Positions 35,880 to 45,547 of a DNA stretch of 64,000 nt are shown piece by piece. Made by a program: the position numbers and the translations under genes. Each line of letters begins with the position of its first letter. Positions within the stretch are counted from its first letter, which is position 1. Location of the stretch: assembly GCF_900101615.1 (NCBI RefSeq), contig NZ_FMZX01000001.1, positions 496,001 through 560,000 of the forward strand, written 5' to 3'. A model generated the notes under the pieces. That model worked only from the letters and a program-made list of their open reading frames with translations. It did no database searches and was not told where the DNA came from. This DNA is from Belnapia rosea (GTDB taxonomy: Bacteria; Pseudomonadota; Alphaproteobacteria; Acetobacterales; Acetobacteraceae).

Positions 35880-36965
35880 TCAGAGCGGCCGGGAGGGGGA
35901 GCCGGAGGCGCGGGCCGCGGTGAGCACCCGCCGGATCTCGCCCTCGGCCTTCTCCAGCTCCTTCGTCGCGCTGGCACGCTGCGACTGGGCCTCGTTGGCG
36001 ATGCGCAGGCTGTCCTCGATGGTCGCGACCAGCGAGGCATTGGCCCGCTTCACCGCCTCGATGTCGAAGACGCCGCGCTCGATCTGCTGCCGGGCCTCCA
36101 TGTTGCCCTGGCGCAGCCGCTCGGCATTGCCGGTCAGCAGCTCGTTGGTGAGGTCGGTCGCCTCCTTCAGCGTGCGCCCGGCCTCGCGCATGTTCTGGAT
36201 GGCCAGCGCCTGGGCGAGCTGCTGGCGCCAGAGCGGCACGGTATTGGCGATGACGCTCTGGATCTTGGCGGCCAGCGCCTTGTCGTTCTCCTGGATCAGA
36301 CGGATGGAGGGCAGCGCCTGCATCGCCACCTGGCGCGTCAGGCGCAGGTCGTGGACACGCCGCTCCAGCTCGTCGCGGGCCGAGCGGAGGTCACGCAGCT
36401 TCTGCGCGGCGGTCGAGTCGCCGCCCTCGACCTCCTTCGCCATGGCGGGTATCGCCTCCTGCTCGATGCGCCCGAGCACGGTCTCGCCGGCGGCGATATG
36501 GTCGCCGAGGGCATGGAACCATTCGAGCGTCGCGCCGTAGAGCCGCTCCAGCTTCTCCACATCCTCGAGCAGCCGGGTGCGATGGGTGTCGAGCTTGTCG
36601 CCCACCGCCTCCACCTGGCTCTTGATGCTCTCGTAGCGCTGCAGCACCCGCGCCGTCTCGGCCCTGGCGCGCCCGAAGAGGCGGGCCAGCCAGCCCGTCT
36701 TCTCGCCGAGGCCGCGCATGTCGAAGCCGCGCAGCGTGCCGATCAGCGTCGAGAGGGTAACGCCGGCCTCGCCCGCCTCGCGGTTGCGGGCGCCCTCCAG
36801 CATGGCATCCGCGGCGATGGTGGCGCGGTTCTGCGCCTCCTGCCCGAAGCGGAGGATGCTGGCCGGGTCGGCGATATCGAGATGGGCCGCGAGCCGCGCC
36901 ACCTCCGCCTCGCGCGGCGGCAGCACCGGCTCCAGCGCGACTGTCTTCTCGGTCGTGTTGCTCAT
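35880..36965 (-). CDS. telA: Toxic anion resistance protein TelA
   Basis: A 361-residue TelA/KlaA family protein, almost wholly helical and soluble. Blocks such as GWLARLFGRARAETARVLQRYESIK (about 90-115), AAQKLRDLRSARDELERRVHDLRLTRQVAMQALPSIRLIQ (about 185-225) and TVPLWRQQLAQALAIQ are the family core. The family is linked to tellurite and bacteriocin/envelope stress resistance, but the molecular role is unsettled. It is the last gene of a three-gene overlapping unit with XpaC-like and a small membrane protein. Confidence 0.92.
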   Translation of the reverse strand: MSNTTEKTVALEPVLPPREAEVARLAAHLDIADPASILRFGQEAQNRATIAADAMLEGARNREAGEAGVTLSTLIGTLRGFDMRGLGEKTGWLARLFGRARAETARVLQRYESIKSQVEAVGDKLDTHRTRLLEDVEKLERLYGATLEWFHALGDHIAAGETVLGRIEQEAIPAMAKEVEGGDSTAAQKLRDLRSARDELERRVHDLRLTRQVAMQALPSIRLIQENDKALAAKIQSVIANTVPLWRQQLAQALAIQNMREAGRTLKEATDLTNELLTGNAERLRQGNMEARQQIERGVFDIEAVKRANASLVATIEDSLRIANEAQSQRASATKELEKAEGEIRRVLTAARASGSPSRPL

Positions 36966-37720
36966 CGGAAGCCTTCCTCGCGCAAGCGGTCGGACAGCAC
37001 CTTCACCTGGATCTCGAGCGCCGCGCTCTCTTCACGCGTCAGCCGCTCGCGCAGTTCCCCCGCCGTCCGGCTCAACTCATCGAGCAGCGAGGGCAGGCCG
37101 GGGGGCGGTGCTGCGCCAGCCTCGAGCCGGTCGGTGATGCGCTCCAGGCCGTCCAGATGTACGGCGAGAAAGCGGCGAGCCTGGGGCAGCCGGTCGGGAT
37201 GGGCAGTGAGGTCGTCGAGCACCCCCTCCATCGCGGAGGCGACGCCCTGCAGCTTCGGGTCCGCCCGGCGCGCTGCCACCGCCTCGATACGGGCGAGGCG
37301 GGCGCGGCTCTCCTCGATCGGGCCGGGCGGGGCGGGGGCGGGCGGCGGCGGCTCAGGCGGTGGTGGCGGGGCGGTCTCCGGCAGGGCCTGGTACATCATC
37401 CGCGTGCCGAACAGGGCGCCAGCCCCCATGATCAGCGACATGGGCGTGCCGAGATCCCCGGCCAGGCCGGCGGCCAGCCCGGTGCCGGCCGCCATCAACC
37501 AGGAGGCGCGGTTGCCATCGCCGGTGCGGCCGCGGCGCAGCGCCCGTGCCGCCAGCAGGCTGAGCCCGAAGCCGAGGGCGGAGCCGGTCACCGCCCGCTC
37601 GTTCCCGTCGATGGCGAAGAGGAGCGCCGCCGGCAGCAGCGGGGAGGCGAATATGGGCAGCGCCAGCCCGCGCCAGCGGGTGCGGAGGCCGACCCAGGCG
37701 CCGAGAGCCTGTTGCAGCAT
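36962..37720 (-). CDS. XpaC-like membrane protein
   Basis: A 252-residue protein. Residues about 15-115 hold four hydrophobic segments (for example PIFASPLLPAALLFAI and SLIMGAGALFGTRMM), followed by a proline-rich linker and a charged coiled-coil domain (about 140-252, with LDGLERITDRL and LEIQVKVLSDRLREEG). This matches the 5-bromo-4-chloroindolyl phosphate hydrolysis (XpaC) family, commonly next to telA. The ATG is chosen because it overlaps the stop of the small upstream gene (TGATG), and the stop overlaps telA (ATGA). A longer reading frame upstream is out of phase with that gene. Confidence 0.83.
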   Translation of the reverse strand: MLQQALGAWVGLRTRWRGLALPIFASPLLPAALLFAIDGNERAVTGSALGFGLSLLAARALRRGRTGDGNRASWLMAAGTGLAAGLAGDLGTPMSLIMGAGALFGTRMMYQALPETAPPPPPEPPPPAPAPPGPIEESRARLARIEAVAARRADPKLQGVASAMEGVLDDLTAHPDRLPQARRFLAVHLDGLERITDRLEAGAAPPPGLPSLLDELSRTAGELRERLTREESAALEIQVKVLSDRLREEGFR

Positions 37721-37893
37721 CAGGAGAACAACCCGCCAATGCTGCGGAACAAGGCGATGATGGCGGTGAGCCAGGTGGTCACCGTCAGCAGCACGCCACC
37801 CCAGGCCCAGACCAGCGGGGTCGTCAGCGGGAGCGGCGACCGTGGGGCGGTTGCCAGCGGAGATGGGGCAGGGGTTGCGTTGCGTTCGGCCAT
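37720..37893 (-). CDS. Small (57-residue) single-span membrane protein of the XpaC/TelA unit
   Basis: Reading from the ATG at 37893 gives 57 residues: a proline- and alanine-rich N-terminus (MAERNATPAPSPLATAP...), one clear membrane helix (LVWAWGGVLLTVTTWLTAII) and a short tail ALFRSIGGLFS. The stop overlaps the XpaC-like ATG as TGATG, strong evidence of coupled translation. Codon third positions are GC-rich as in real genes here. No good ribosome site is seen before it. It could be an accessory membrane subunit for the XpaC/TelA pair; this is inference from position. Confidence 0.7.
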   Translation of the reverse strand: MAERNATPAPSPLATAPRSPLPLTTPLVWAWGGVLLTVTTWLTAIIALFRSIGGLFS

Positions 37894-37971
37894 GGCGGGT
37901 CGTTAGATCGCCCCCAGCCGCGCCCGGATCAAGCGCGCGGACGCAACGGAACGTCACGGAAGGAGATTTTC

Positions 37972-38901
37972 ATGGATCAGGTCGCGGTGGTGGGGGCGGG
38001 GCTGATCGGGCGCGCCTGGGCCATGGTCTTCGCCCGGGCCGGGGTGCCGGTGCGGCTCTGGGACAAGGCGCCGGGCGTGGCCGAGGGGGCGCTCGGCCTC
38101 ATCGCCGAGCGGCTGGCCGACCTGCATGCCGCCGGGCTGGTGACCGAGGCGCCGGCCGCGATCGCCGCCCGCATCAGCGCCGTGCCGACACTTGCCGAAT
38201 GCGTCGCCGGCGCCACCCATGTGCAGGAGAACGGGCCGGAGCGGCTGGCGCCGAAGCAGGAGCTGTTCGCCGAGCTCGACCGGCTTTGTGGGCCGGAGGT
38301 GGTGCTGGCCTCCTCCACCAGCGGCATCCCGGCGAGCGAGTTCACCGGCAACCTCGCCGGGCGCGGCCGCTGCCTCGTCGCCCATCCCGTGAACCCGCCC
38401 TATCTCGTTCCGCTGGTCGAGCTGGTCGGGGCACCCTGGACCGACCCCGCGGTGGTTGCCCGGACGCGGGCGCTGATGGACCGCGTCGGCCAGGTGCCGG
38501 TGGTGGCGCTGAAGGAGACGCGGGGCTTCGTGCTCAACCGGCTGCAGGCGGCGCTGGTCGCGGAGGCCTTCCGCATGGTGCGGGACGGGGTGATGTCGGT
38601 CGAGGATGTGGATGCCTGTGTGAAGGACGGGCTCGGCCTGCGCTGGTCCTTCATGGGGCCATTCGAGACGATCGACCTCAACGCGCCCGGCGGGGTGGCC
38701 GACTATGCCGAGCGCTTCGGCCCGCTGATGGGCGGCATCACCGAGGAGCAGACGCCTTTCGACTACGATGCCGCGACGGTCGAGCGCGTTGCCGAGGTGC
38801 GCCGCGCTGCCCTGCCGCTCGATGCCATCGAGGACCGCAGCGGTTGGCGGGACCGGCGGCTGATGGCGCTGATCGCGCACAAGAAAGGCCAGGCGGGGTG
38901 A
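37972..38901 (+). CDS. 3-hydroxyacyl-CoA dehydrogenase-family enzyme (carnitine/gulonate dehydrogenase-like)
   Basis: A 309-residue NAD-dependent enzyme of the lambda-crystallin group. The Rossmann motif is VAVVGAGLIGRAWAMVFARAG, QENGPERLAPKQELFAEL and SSTSGIPASEF follow, and HPVNPPYLVPLVELVGAPWT carries the catalytic His. Single-domain relatives act on L-carnitine or L-gulonate instead of CoA thioesters, and no thiolase or hydratase is adjacent. GGAAGGAG before the ATG is a strong site. Confidence 0.84.
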   Translation: MDQVAVVGAGLIGRAWAMVFARAGVPVRLWDKAPGVAEGALGLIAERLADLHAAGLVTEAPAAIAARISAVPTLAECVAGATHVQENGPERLAPKQELFAELDRLCGPEVVLASSTSGIPASEFTGNLAGRGRCLVAHPVNPPYLVPLVELVGAPWTDPAVVARTRALMDRVGQVPVVALKETRGFVLNRLQAALVAEAFRMVRDGVMSVEDVDACVKDGLGLRWSFMGPFETIDLNAPGGVADYAERFGPLMGGITEEQTPFDYDAATVERVAEVRRAALPLDAIEDRSGWRDRRLMALIAHKKGQAG

Positions 38902-38941
38902 GCACGGCCGCCCGGGGGTGTAGCAACCAGGGGCTTGCGCC

Positions 38942-39064
38942 TCAGGCCCCGCTATTGGTGCCGCCGAGATTGCGTTCGTTGTAGCTGGGCGGGCCACTCG
39001 CCGGCTGCAGCGGGCCGCAGGCGGCGAGGGTCAGCAGGGTGGCGAGAGCGAGGAGGAGGCGCAT
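38942..39064 (-). CDS. Small (40-residue) lipoprotein
   Basis: The ATG at 39064 (GAGG five bases upstream) gives MRLLLALATLLTLAAC, a complete signal with lipobox LAAC, then a mature tail of only 25 residues (GPLQPASGPPSYNERNLGG...). Small alphaproteobacterial lipoproteins of unknown function look like this. It is not the LptM sequence as far as I can tell. It lies 46 bases downstream of queC on the same strand. Confidence 0.6.
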   Translation of the reverse strand: MRLLLALATLLTLAACGPLQPASGPPSYNERNLGGTNSGA

Positions 39065-39110
39065 CCCCGCCTCATCGCAATGCCCGATGCATGGTGCCTT
39101 GGCGGCCCGG

Positions 39111-39824
39111 TCAGTCCGCCGTGAGGCTGGCCCGCCAGCGCTCCCACCCGCCGCGGCGCAGGTCGCAGGCCGGGCAGGTGCCGCAGCCATAGCCCCAGTC
39201 ATGCCGGCGGCTGCGGTCACCGAGGTAGCAGCTATGGGTATCCTCGCGGACGGCCTCGACCAGCGGCGCCCCGCCCAGCCGCTCGGCGAGCGCCCAGGTT
39301 GCCGCCTTGTCGCGCCACATCAGCGGCGTGTGCAGCACGAAGCGGCGCTCCATGCCGAGGTTGATCGCCACCTGCAGCGCTTTCAGCGTGTCGTCGCGGC
39401 AGTCGGGATAGCCGGAGTAATCCGTCTCGCACATGCCGGCGACCAGGTGCTTCAGCCCGCGCCGATAGGCCAGCGCCGCGGCGAAGGTGAGGAAGAGCAG
39501 GTTGCGCCCGGGGACGAAGGTGTTCGGCAGCCCATCGGCCTGCATGGCGATCTCGGTTTCACGCGTCAGCGCGGTGTCCGAGACGGAGCGCAGCGCGTCG
39601 AGCGCCAGCATGTGGTCCTCGCCGAGCTTCGGTGCCCAGCCGGCATTCTCGCGCATCAGGCGGGTTCGGAAGACGTCGCGCATCTCGAGCTCCACCCGGT
39701 GGCGCTGGCCGTAATCGAAGCCGACCGTCTCGACATGGGCGAAGCGCGCGAGCGCCCAGGCGAGGCAGGTGGCGCTGTCCTGCCCGCCGCTGAACAGCAC
39801 CAGCGCCGCGTCGTCCCGCATCAT
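39111..39824 (-). CDS. queC: 7-cyano-7-deazaguanine synthase QueC
   Basis: A 237-residue ATP-dependent enzyme converting 7-carboxy-7-deazaguanine to preQ0. The PP-loop is [14 protein letters not shown] (about 9-22). [16 protein letters not shown] and the zinc cysteines (CYLGDR then [10 protein letters not shown]) are conserved. [13 protein letters not shown] is a family block. The ATG at 39824 overlaps the queG stop. QueD and QueE, the earlier enzymes, are not in the window. Confidence 0.96.
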   Translation of the reverse strand: MMRDDAALVLFSGGQDSATCLAWALARFAHVETVGFDYGQRHRVELEMRDVFRTRLMRENAGWAPKLGEDHMLALDALRSVSDTALTRETEIAMQADGLPNTFVPGRNLLFLTFAAALAYRRGLKHLVAGMCETDYSGYPDCRDDTLKALQVAINLGMERRFVLHTPLMWRDKAATWALAERLGGAPLVEAVREDTHSCYLGDRSRRHDWGYGCGTCPACDLRRGGWERWRASLTAD

Positions 39825-40852
39825 GCCGCCTCCAACCGTTGTGCCGCCCAGCGTGCCGCCTCCGCCACCACCGGGTCCGGGTCCTCGGCCAGGGCCTGGG
39901 CCGTGGCGCGGAGGGCAGGATCGCCGGAATTGCCGATCGCCACCAGCACGTTGCGCACGAAGCGGTCCCGCCCGATGCGCTTCACCGGGCTCGCGGTGAA
40001 CAGCGCGCGGAAGCCGGCATCGTCCAGCATCGCCAGCTCCGCCAGGCGCGGCGCGTCGAGCGAGGCGCGCGGAGCGAAGCCGGGTTCGCTATGGGCGCGG
40101 GCGAACTTGTTCCAGGGACAGACGGCGAGGCAGTCGTCGCAGCCATAGATGCGGTTGCCCATCGGCGCGCGATGCTCCTCCGGGATCGGGCCGCGATGCT
40201 CGATGGTCAGGTAGCTGATGCAGCGCCGCGCATCGAGCCGGCGCGGCTCGGGGAAGGCGCGGGTCGGGCAGATGTCGAGGCAGGCGCTGCAGCGGCCGCA
40301 ACGATCCGCGCCGGGCGGATCGGCCGGGAGGGAGAGCGTCGTGTAGACCTCGCCGAGGAAGAGCCAGGACCCGTGTTGCCGGCTAACCAGGTTGGTGTGC
40401 TTGCCCTGCCAGCCGAGGCCTGCCTCCTGCGCCAGCGGCTTCTCCATTACCGGCGCGGTATCGACGAAGACCTTCACCAGCGCCTCCGGCCATGTCGCCA
40501 CCATCCAACGGGCGAGGGCCTTCAGGCGGGATTTCAGTACGTCGTGGTAGTCGCGGTTGCGGGCGTAGATGCTGATGTTGCCGCGGTCGCGCCGGGAGAG
40601 ATTGGCCAGCGGGTCCTCCGCCGGCGCATAGCTGAGGCCGAGCGAGACGATGCTGATCGCCTCGGGCCAGAGCGCGCGGGGATGGGCGCGTTGCTCCGCG
40701 CGGGCCTCCATCCAGCCCATGGTCCCGTGCATCCCCTCGGCGAGGAAGCGGTCGAGCCGGGCGCGCGCCTCCGCCGGCAGGGTGGCGGCGGCGAAGCCCA
40801 CGGCATCGAAGCCGAGGCGTTGCGCCTCGGCGCGGATCAGGTCCTTGGTCAC
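39821..40852 (-). CDS. queG: Epoxyqueuosine reductase QueG
   Basis: A 343-residue cobalamin and iron-sulfur enzyme for the last step to queuosine in tRNA. Two [4Fe-4S] motifs are visible, [16 protein letters not shown] (about 190-205) and [52 protein letters not shown] and [10 protein letters not shown] are diagnostic. A C-terminal HEAT-like helical tail ends the protein. It is coupled to queC by a four-base overlap. Confidence 0.97.
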   Translation of the reverse strand: MTKDLIRAEAQRLGFDAVGFAAATLPAEARARLDRFLAEGMHGTMGWMEARAEQRAHPRALWPEAISIVSLGLSYAPAEDPLANLSRRDRGNISIYARNRDYHDVLKSRLKALARWMVATWPEALVKVFVDTAPVMEKPLAQEAGLGWQGKHTNLVSRQHGSWLFLGEVYTTLSLPADPPGADRCGRCSACLDICPTRAFPEPRRLDARRCISYLTIEHRGPIPEEHRAPMGNRIYGCDDCLAVCPWNKFARAHSEPGFAPRASLDAPRLAELAMLDDAGFRALFTASPVKRIGRDRFVRNVLVAIGNSGDPALRATAQALAEDPDPVVAEAARWAAQRLEAA

Positions 40853-40989
40853 GGGCGGTCCTTAGCACCGATGGCACATGCTGGCAGGGGGCGCGGCGCC
40901 TGGGGCGCCGCAACAATATTCACGCGCAACTGACGGCCGTCACGCCAGAATATCGGGTTACATGGCACGGGAAGAAAGAGGTGCCAGCC

Positions 40990-41646
40990 ATGGAATCCCC
41001 CCAGCGCAGCTTCGTCTTCTATCCGATGCATAATCAGGCGCCAGACATCCATAACCCGCAGGGTAATGACGCGACCGGGGCCTTCCAGCCCGGCGCCGCC
41101 ATGTACGAGAAATACTACAAGAAGCTCGGCTGCGACGTGACGATGTACAAATTCGACAACCATCTGCCGGCCGACCAGCGGCGGGCGCAGATCCTGAACG
41201 CGCTCTGCATCGGCGCCGGTGGGGGCTGGTACGACGCCATCGTCTATTTCGGCCATGGCTACAAGGACGGCATGCCCTCGGCCGGCTTCGGGCTGAAGTC
41301 GATCGATCAGCTGACCAACGCGGTCTGGGCCTGCGGGCAGTACTCGGTGAAGGTGGTGCTCTATGCCTGCTCCTGCGCCGTGGATGGCGGCTATGCCTGG
41401 CGCATCTCGGAGGCGATGAAGCCCTGGGCACAGGAAGGTTATGGCGTCTACGGCCATCTCAGCGCCGGCCACGCCTTCATGAACCCACAGGTCCGGCAAT
41501 ATCCGAATGGCGGAGCAGTCACCGGCATCAAGACGGCGCCGGCCGGCAAGATCCCGGCCTGGTGCAAAGCGCTGGGCGACCCGAAGAGCACCCTCTGGAT
41601 GCGCTTCCCCTTCATGACGGCGGAGGAGATCGAGGCGGAGCTCTAG
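40990..41646 (+). CDS. Unknown protein with caspase/CHAT-like His-Cys core
   Basis: A 218-residue protein I cannot place in a named family. Strand-like SFVFYPMHN is followed by [19 protein letters not shown] (helix-strand), then [12 protein letters not shown] (His89) and [15 protein letters not shown] (Cys127, Cys129). A 'hhGH-G' block followed about 40 residues later by 'vvL-AC' is the layout of clan CD peptidases (caspases, CHAT, gingipains). [13 protein letters not shown] follows. No signal peptide, no extra domains. The ATG follows AGAGG by 8 bases. It lies on the strand opposite the queuosine genes and overlaps the queF stop. Protease activity is a hypothesis. Confidence 0.7.
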   Translation: MESPQRSFVFYPMHNQAPDIHNPQGNDATGAFQPGAAMYEKYYKKLGCDVTMYKFDNHLPADQRRAQILNALCIGAGGGWYDAIVYFGHGYKDGMPSAGFGLKSIDQLTNAVWACGQYSVKVVLYACSCAVDGGYAWRISEAMKPWAQEGYGVYGHLSAGHAFMNPQVRQYPNGGAVTGIKTAPAGKIPAWCKALGDPKSTLWMRFPFMTAEEIEAEL

Positions 41647-42113
41647 CCCCGGCCGCGATATCCCGGCACGCCCTGATCCGGTACCCAGACACCTTCCGGT
41701 ACCGGCCCGGTCGCGTAGAAGATGTCGATCGGGATGCCGCCGCGCGGATACCAGTAGCCGCCGATGCGCAGCCATTCCGGTGACAGCTCGTCGACCAGTC
41801 GCCGCGCGATGGCGACGGTGCAGGCCTCGTGGAAGGCGCCATGGTTGCGGAAGCTGCCGAGATAGAGCTTCAGCGACTTGCTCTCCACCAGCCACTCGCC
41901 GGGGATGTAGTCGATCACCAGATGGGCGAAGTCCGGCTGGCCGGTGAGCGGGCAGAGCGAGGTGAATTCCGGCGCGGCGAAGCGCACGCAGTAGCGCGTG
42001 CCGGGATGCGGGTTCGGCACCCGCTCCAGCCGCGCCTCCTCCGGGCTTGCCGGCAGGCCGGCGGGCCGGCCGAGCAGGGTCAGGCCGGTGGTATCGGTGG
42101 TCGCCTCAGCCAT
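41643..42113 (-). CDS. queF: preQ0 reductase QueF (type I)
   Basis: A 156-residue NADPH-dependent 7-cyano-7-deazaguanine reductase. [20 protein letters not shown] carries the nucleophilic Cys and the acid Asp; [20 protein letters not shown] is the QueF motif with the substrate-binding Glu. The length is that of the unimodular bacterial form. The ATG lies inside the end of tgt (8-base overlap), and the gene ends tail-to-tail, with a four-base overlap, against the caspase-like gene. Confidence 0.96.
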   Translation of the reverse strand: MAEATTDTTGLTLLGRPAGLPASPEEARLERVPNPHPGTRYCVRFAAPEFTSLCPLTGQPDFAHLVIDYIPGEWLVESKSLKLYLGSFRNHGAFHEACTVAIARRLVDELSPEWLRIGGYWYPRGGIPIDIFYATGPVPEGVWVPDQGVPGYRGRG

Positions 42114-43245
42114 CCTTCTCCTCCGCGGGGGGTGGGGGCGTCGCCGCCCATCCCGCCTCCAGCGCCGCCGCGTGATCGGCCAGGCGCCCCTCGCATATGG
42201 CGTGCCGGATGCCCCGCATCAAATCCTGATAGTACTGGATGTTGTGCCAGGTCAGCAGCATCGGCCCGAGCATCTCCTCGGCCTTGATGAGGTGGTGGAG
42301 GTAGGCCCGGGAATGCCGCGCGCAGGCCGGGCAGCCGCAGGCCGGGTCGAGCGGCGAGGGGTCCTCCGCATGGCGGGCATTGCGGAGGTTGAGCATGCCG
42401 CCGCTGGTATAGGCCCGGCCGGTACGGCCCGATCGCGTCGGGATCACGCAGTCGAACATGTCGATCCCGCGCCGGACGGCGCCCAGGATATCGCCCGGCG
42501 TGCCGACGCCCATCAGGTAGCGTGGCGCCTCCTGCGGCATCAGCGGCGTGGTGCAGTCTAGGGTCGCGAACATCGCCGCCTGCCCCTCGCCCACCGCGAG
42601 GCCGCCGACCGCATAGCCCTCGAAGCCGATCGCGGTCAGCGCGGCGACGCTCTCCGCCCGCAGCACCGGATGCACCCCGCCCTGGACGATGCCGAAGAGC
42701 CCGTGCCCCTCACGCGGCCGGAAGGCGGCGCGGGAGCGGGCGGCCCAGCGCATGGAGAGGCGCATGGAACTCGCCGCCTCCTCCTCGGTCGCCGGGAAGG
42801 GCGTGCATTCGTCGAAGCACATCGTCACATCGGCGCCGAGCAGGTGCTGGATCTCGATGCTGCGCTCCGGCGTCAGCCGGTGCCGTGCGCCATCGACATG
42901 GCTGCGGAAGGTCACGCCTTCCTCATCCATGGTGCGGAGACCCGCCAGGCTCATCACCTGGAAGCCGCCGCTATCGGTGAGGATCGGCCCGTGCCAGTCC
43001 ATGAAGCGGTGCAGGCCGCCGAGCCGCGCCAACCGCTCCGCTCCCGGCCGCAGCATGAGGTGGTAGGTATTGCCGAGCACCATGCGCGCGCCGGTCGCCC
43101 GCACCGCATCGGCGGTCATCGCCTTGACGGTGCCGGCGGTGCCGACCGGCATGAAGACCGGCGTCTCCACCATGCCATGGGCGGTGTGCAGCACGCCCGC
43201 GCGCGCCGCGCCGTCCCGCGCGACGGAGGTCCAGTGGAGGGTCAT
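42106..43245 (-). CDS. tgt: tRNA-guanine transglycosylase Tgt
   Basis: A 379-residue enzyme exchanging guanine-34 for preQ1 in the tRNAs with GUN anticodons. [11 protein letters not shown] (general acid Asp) and [13 protein letters not shown] (nucleophile Asp) are present, and the zinc site is [17 protein letters not shown]. The start is the ATG at 43245 overlapping the queA stop (ATGA), followed by a normal Tgt N-terminus; the longer reading frame upstream is queA in another phase. Confidence 0.96.
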   Translation of the reverse strand: MTLHWTSVARDGAARAGVLHTAHGMVETPVFMPVGTAGTVKAMTADAVRATGARMVLGNTYHLMLRPGAERLARLGGLHRFMDWHGPILTDSGGFQVMSLAGLRTMDEEGVTFRSHVDGARHRLTPERSIEIQHLLGADVTMCFDECTPFPATEEEAASSMRLSMRWAARSRAAFRPREGHGLFGIVQGGVHPVLRAESVAALTAIGFEGYAVGGLAVGEGQAAMFATLDCTTPLMPQEAPRYLMGVGTPGDILGAVRRGIDMFDCVIPTRSGRTGRAYTSGGMLNLRNARHAEDPSPLDPACGCPACARHSRAYLHHLIKAEEMLGPMLLTWHNIQYYQDLMRGIRHAICEGRLADHAAALEAGWAATPPPPAEEKDG

Positions 43246-44288
43246 GCGGCGTCCTCGCGGCTGAGCAGGCTGCCATCGCCATAGCTGTAGAAGCGGTAGC
43301 CCTCGGCGATGGCATGGGCATAGGCCGCCCGCATCCGCGCCGTGCCGGCGAAGGCCGAGACGAGCATGAAGAGGGTGCTCCGCGGCAGGTGGAAATTGGT
43401 CAGCAGCAGGTCGGCGCCGCGGAAGCGGTGGCCCGGCAGCAGGAAGATGTCGGTGAGGCCGCGGAAGGGCGCGATTCGCCCATCCGCCTGCGCCGCCGTC
43501 TCCAGCAGCCGCAGCGCCGTGGTGCCGATGGCCACGACGCGCCCGCCCGCCGCCCGTGCCGCGTTGATGGCGGCGGCGGCCTGTTCGGTCACCTCGCCCC
43601 ATTCCGGGTGGAGCTTGTGCTCGCGCGGGTCCTCGGCGCGCATCGGCAGGAAGGTGCCGGCGCCGACATGCAGCGTCACCACCGCCTGGCCGACCCCGCG
43701 CGCGGCAATCGCCGCCAGCAGGGCCGGGGTGAAATGCAGGCTCGCGGTCGGGGCGGCGACGGCGCCGGGGCGGGCGGCGAAGATGGTCTGGTAATCCTCA
43801 CGGTCCTCCGGGCGCGGGCCCTCGGGCCGGGCGATATAAGGCGGCAGCGGCACCTCGCCCGCGGCCTCCAGCGCCATGGCAAGGGCAGCCTGATCGGGGC
43901 CGAAATCGAGCAGCACCATGCCGCCCTCCCGGCGCTCGACGACGCGCGGGGCGAGGGCAGGGGCGCCTTCGATCGCCACTGTATCGCCCGGCCGGAGCCG
44001 CCTGGCATTGCGCACCAGCGCCTCCCAGAGGCCGCCGCCCTCGGCGCGGTTCAACATGATCTCGACGGCGGCATCACCCCGCTGGCCGCGCAGCCGGGCC
44101 GGAATCACCCGCGTGTCGTTCACCACCATGATGTCGCCCGGGCGCAGCAGGCCGGGCAGGTCGCGCATGCCGCGATCTCCGGCACCGTCCCGCCCGACGA
44201 CCAGCAGCCGCGCGGCATCGCGCGGCCGGGCCGGCGCCTGGGCGATCAGCCGCTCGGGCAGGTCGAAATCGAAATCCTCGGTGCGCAT
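43242..44288 (-). CDS. queA: S-adenosylmethionine:tRNA ribosyltransferase-isomerase QueA
   Basis: A 348-residue QueA, which transfers the ribosyl group of SAM to preQ1 in tRNA to form epoxyqueuosine. [29 protein letters not shown] is the classic N-terminus; [21 protein letters not shown] and [13 protein letters not shown] are conserved. The ATG at 44288 is the only one that gives the family N-terminus. It is first of the queA-tgt-queF operon and divergent from a regulator gene. Confidence 0.96.
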   Translation of the reverse strand: MRTEDFDFDLPERLIAQAPARPRDAARLLVVGRDGAGDRGMRDLPGLLRPGDIMVVNDTRVIPARLRGQRGDAAVEIMLNRAEGGGLWEALVRNARRLRPGDTVAIEGAPALAPRVVERREGGMVLLDFGPDQAALAMALEAAGEVPLPPYIARPEGPRPEDREDYQTIFAARPGAVAAPTASLHFTPALLAAIAARGVGQAVVTLHVGAGTFLPMRAEDPREHKLHPEWGEVTEQAAAAINAARAAGGRVVAIGTTALRLLETAAQADGRIAPFRGLTDIFLLPGHRFRGADLLLTNFHLPRSTLFMLVSAFAGTARMRAAYAHAIAEGYRFYSYGDGSLLSREDAA

Positions 44289-44438
44289 GGCGGGGGCGGT
44301 AGCCCGGCGGGGCGCGAAAGGCAACCGCGCCGCTTTCCGCGATTCGTGATCTACCGATTCGGAATGGTTGCAACTCTTGTGAAGAATCTTGCCGGCTGTT
44401 TCGGGCAGCCTGCCGGCCTTGGGCTGGGAGGCGACGTG

Positions 44439-45536
44439 ATGCGGCGGGTCGGCTTCGACCAGGCTCTGCTCCGGGTGCATGCCGCGGTGCGGAATCCCAC
44501 GCTGTGGCCCGAGGCGCTGACCGACCTCGCCGACCACCTGGGCGCCATTGGCGGCATGCTGACACGCCATGGCCATGAGCCGGGGACCGCCTTCGTGGTG
44601 ACCGGCCGGCTCGACCCGGCGCTGGCCAGCCTCTATCTCCGAGACGGCTGTGCCCGCCGCACCCCATGGGCGCCACAGGCCGGCCCCATGCTCGACCACG
44701 CCTTGTGGCCTACCGCCGCGCCGCGGCACGGTGCGGTGCAGGACGAAGGGCTGGCGCCGCAGCGCATCGGGGACTTGGCCATGCTGAACTACGCCCCTTG
44801 GGGCGGCGGCAAGGGCGGCGGCGGTTTCGCGTTCCGCCTCGACCGCCGCGCCGCAGATGCGTCGGCAGGCTTGCTGCGCCGCCTTGCCCGGCTTGCGCCG
44901 CATCTGCGCCAGGCGCTCGACCTTGCGGGCACGCTGCAGGCCGCCCGTATCACCGGCTCAGCCTCAGCCGCGGTGCTCGATACCGCGCCTCGTGCTGTGC
45001 TCCTGCTCGATACAGCCGGGCGGCTGCGCCATGCCAACCCTGCCGGCGAGGCGCTGCTGCGGGAGGCGGACGGCCTGCGGCTGGTCCCGGCGCCGGCCGG
45101 GCCTGGACGGCTCGGCACGGCATTGGCCTCCGAGGGCTGCCAGTTGCGACGGCTGATCGCAACCGCGGTGGCGGCAGGGCTCGGCGGTCGCATGCGGATC
45201 AGCCGTGCCCGTGGCAATCCGGCCTGGCCGGTGCTGGTGACGCCGCTGCCAGGCGCCGAGGAACATCTCTTCGGTGACGCGCATGCGAGCGTTGCCGTCC
45301 TGGTCGGCGGCGCCGCGACGCCGCCGGCACCGGACGTGCTGCAGGCCGCCTTCGGCCTGACCATCGCCGAAGCGCGGGTGCTGCGCCGCATCGCCGGCGG
45401 CGCTGGCGTGCCGGATACCGCCGCCGCCTTGTCGCTCTCGCCCGAAACGGTACGCAGCCAACTGGCTCGCTGCTTCGACGCGACCGGCTGCCGGAGCCAG
45501 GCGGCGCTCGCCGCCCTGGTTGCGGGGCTTCCTTGA
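44439..45536 (+). CDS. LuxR-type transcriptional regulator
   Basis: A 365-residue protein with a C-terminal LuxR helix-turn-helix (about 300-362: [19 protein letters not shown] ... [20 protein letters not shown]). The central part, about 190-290, resembles a PAS-like or GAF-like sensor ([21 protein letters not shown]). The N-terminal 120 residues have no motif I know. The ATG has GGGAGG seven bases before it; longer readings upstream are the antisense of queA. There is no receiver domain. The target is unknown; the gene shares a 150-base divergent region with queA. Confidence 0.8.
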   Translation: MRRVGFDQALLRVHAAVRNPTLWPEALTDLADHLGAIGGMLTRHGHEPGTAFVVTGRLDPALASLYLRDGCARRTPWAPQAGPMLDHALWPTAAPRHGAVQDEGLAPQRIGDLAMLNYAPWGGGKGGGGFAFRLDRRAADASAGLLRRLARLAPHLRQALDLAGTLQAARITGSASAAVLDTAPRAVLLLDTAGRLRHANPAGEALLREADGLRLVPAPAGPGRLGTALASEGCQLRRLIATAVAAGLGGRMRISRARGNPAWPVLVTPLPGAEEHLFGDAHASVAVLVGGAATPPAPDVLQAAFGLTIAEARVLRRIAGGAGVPDTAAALSLSPETVRSQLARCFDATGCRSQAALAALVAGLP

Positions 45537-45547
45537 GGCTGTCAGCG

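Noticed and set aside
35778-37760. A 660-residue plus-strand reading frame.
   Set aside because: Antisense to telA and the XpaC-like gene, both supported by family motifs and overlaps.
44289-44438. Repeated CGATTCG text in the divergent region between queA and the LuxR-type gene, considered as regulator sites or a preQ1 riboswitch.
   Set aside because: The two copies are short and no preQ1 aptamer-like pseudoknot with an A-rich tail was visible before queA.
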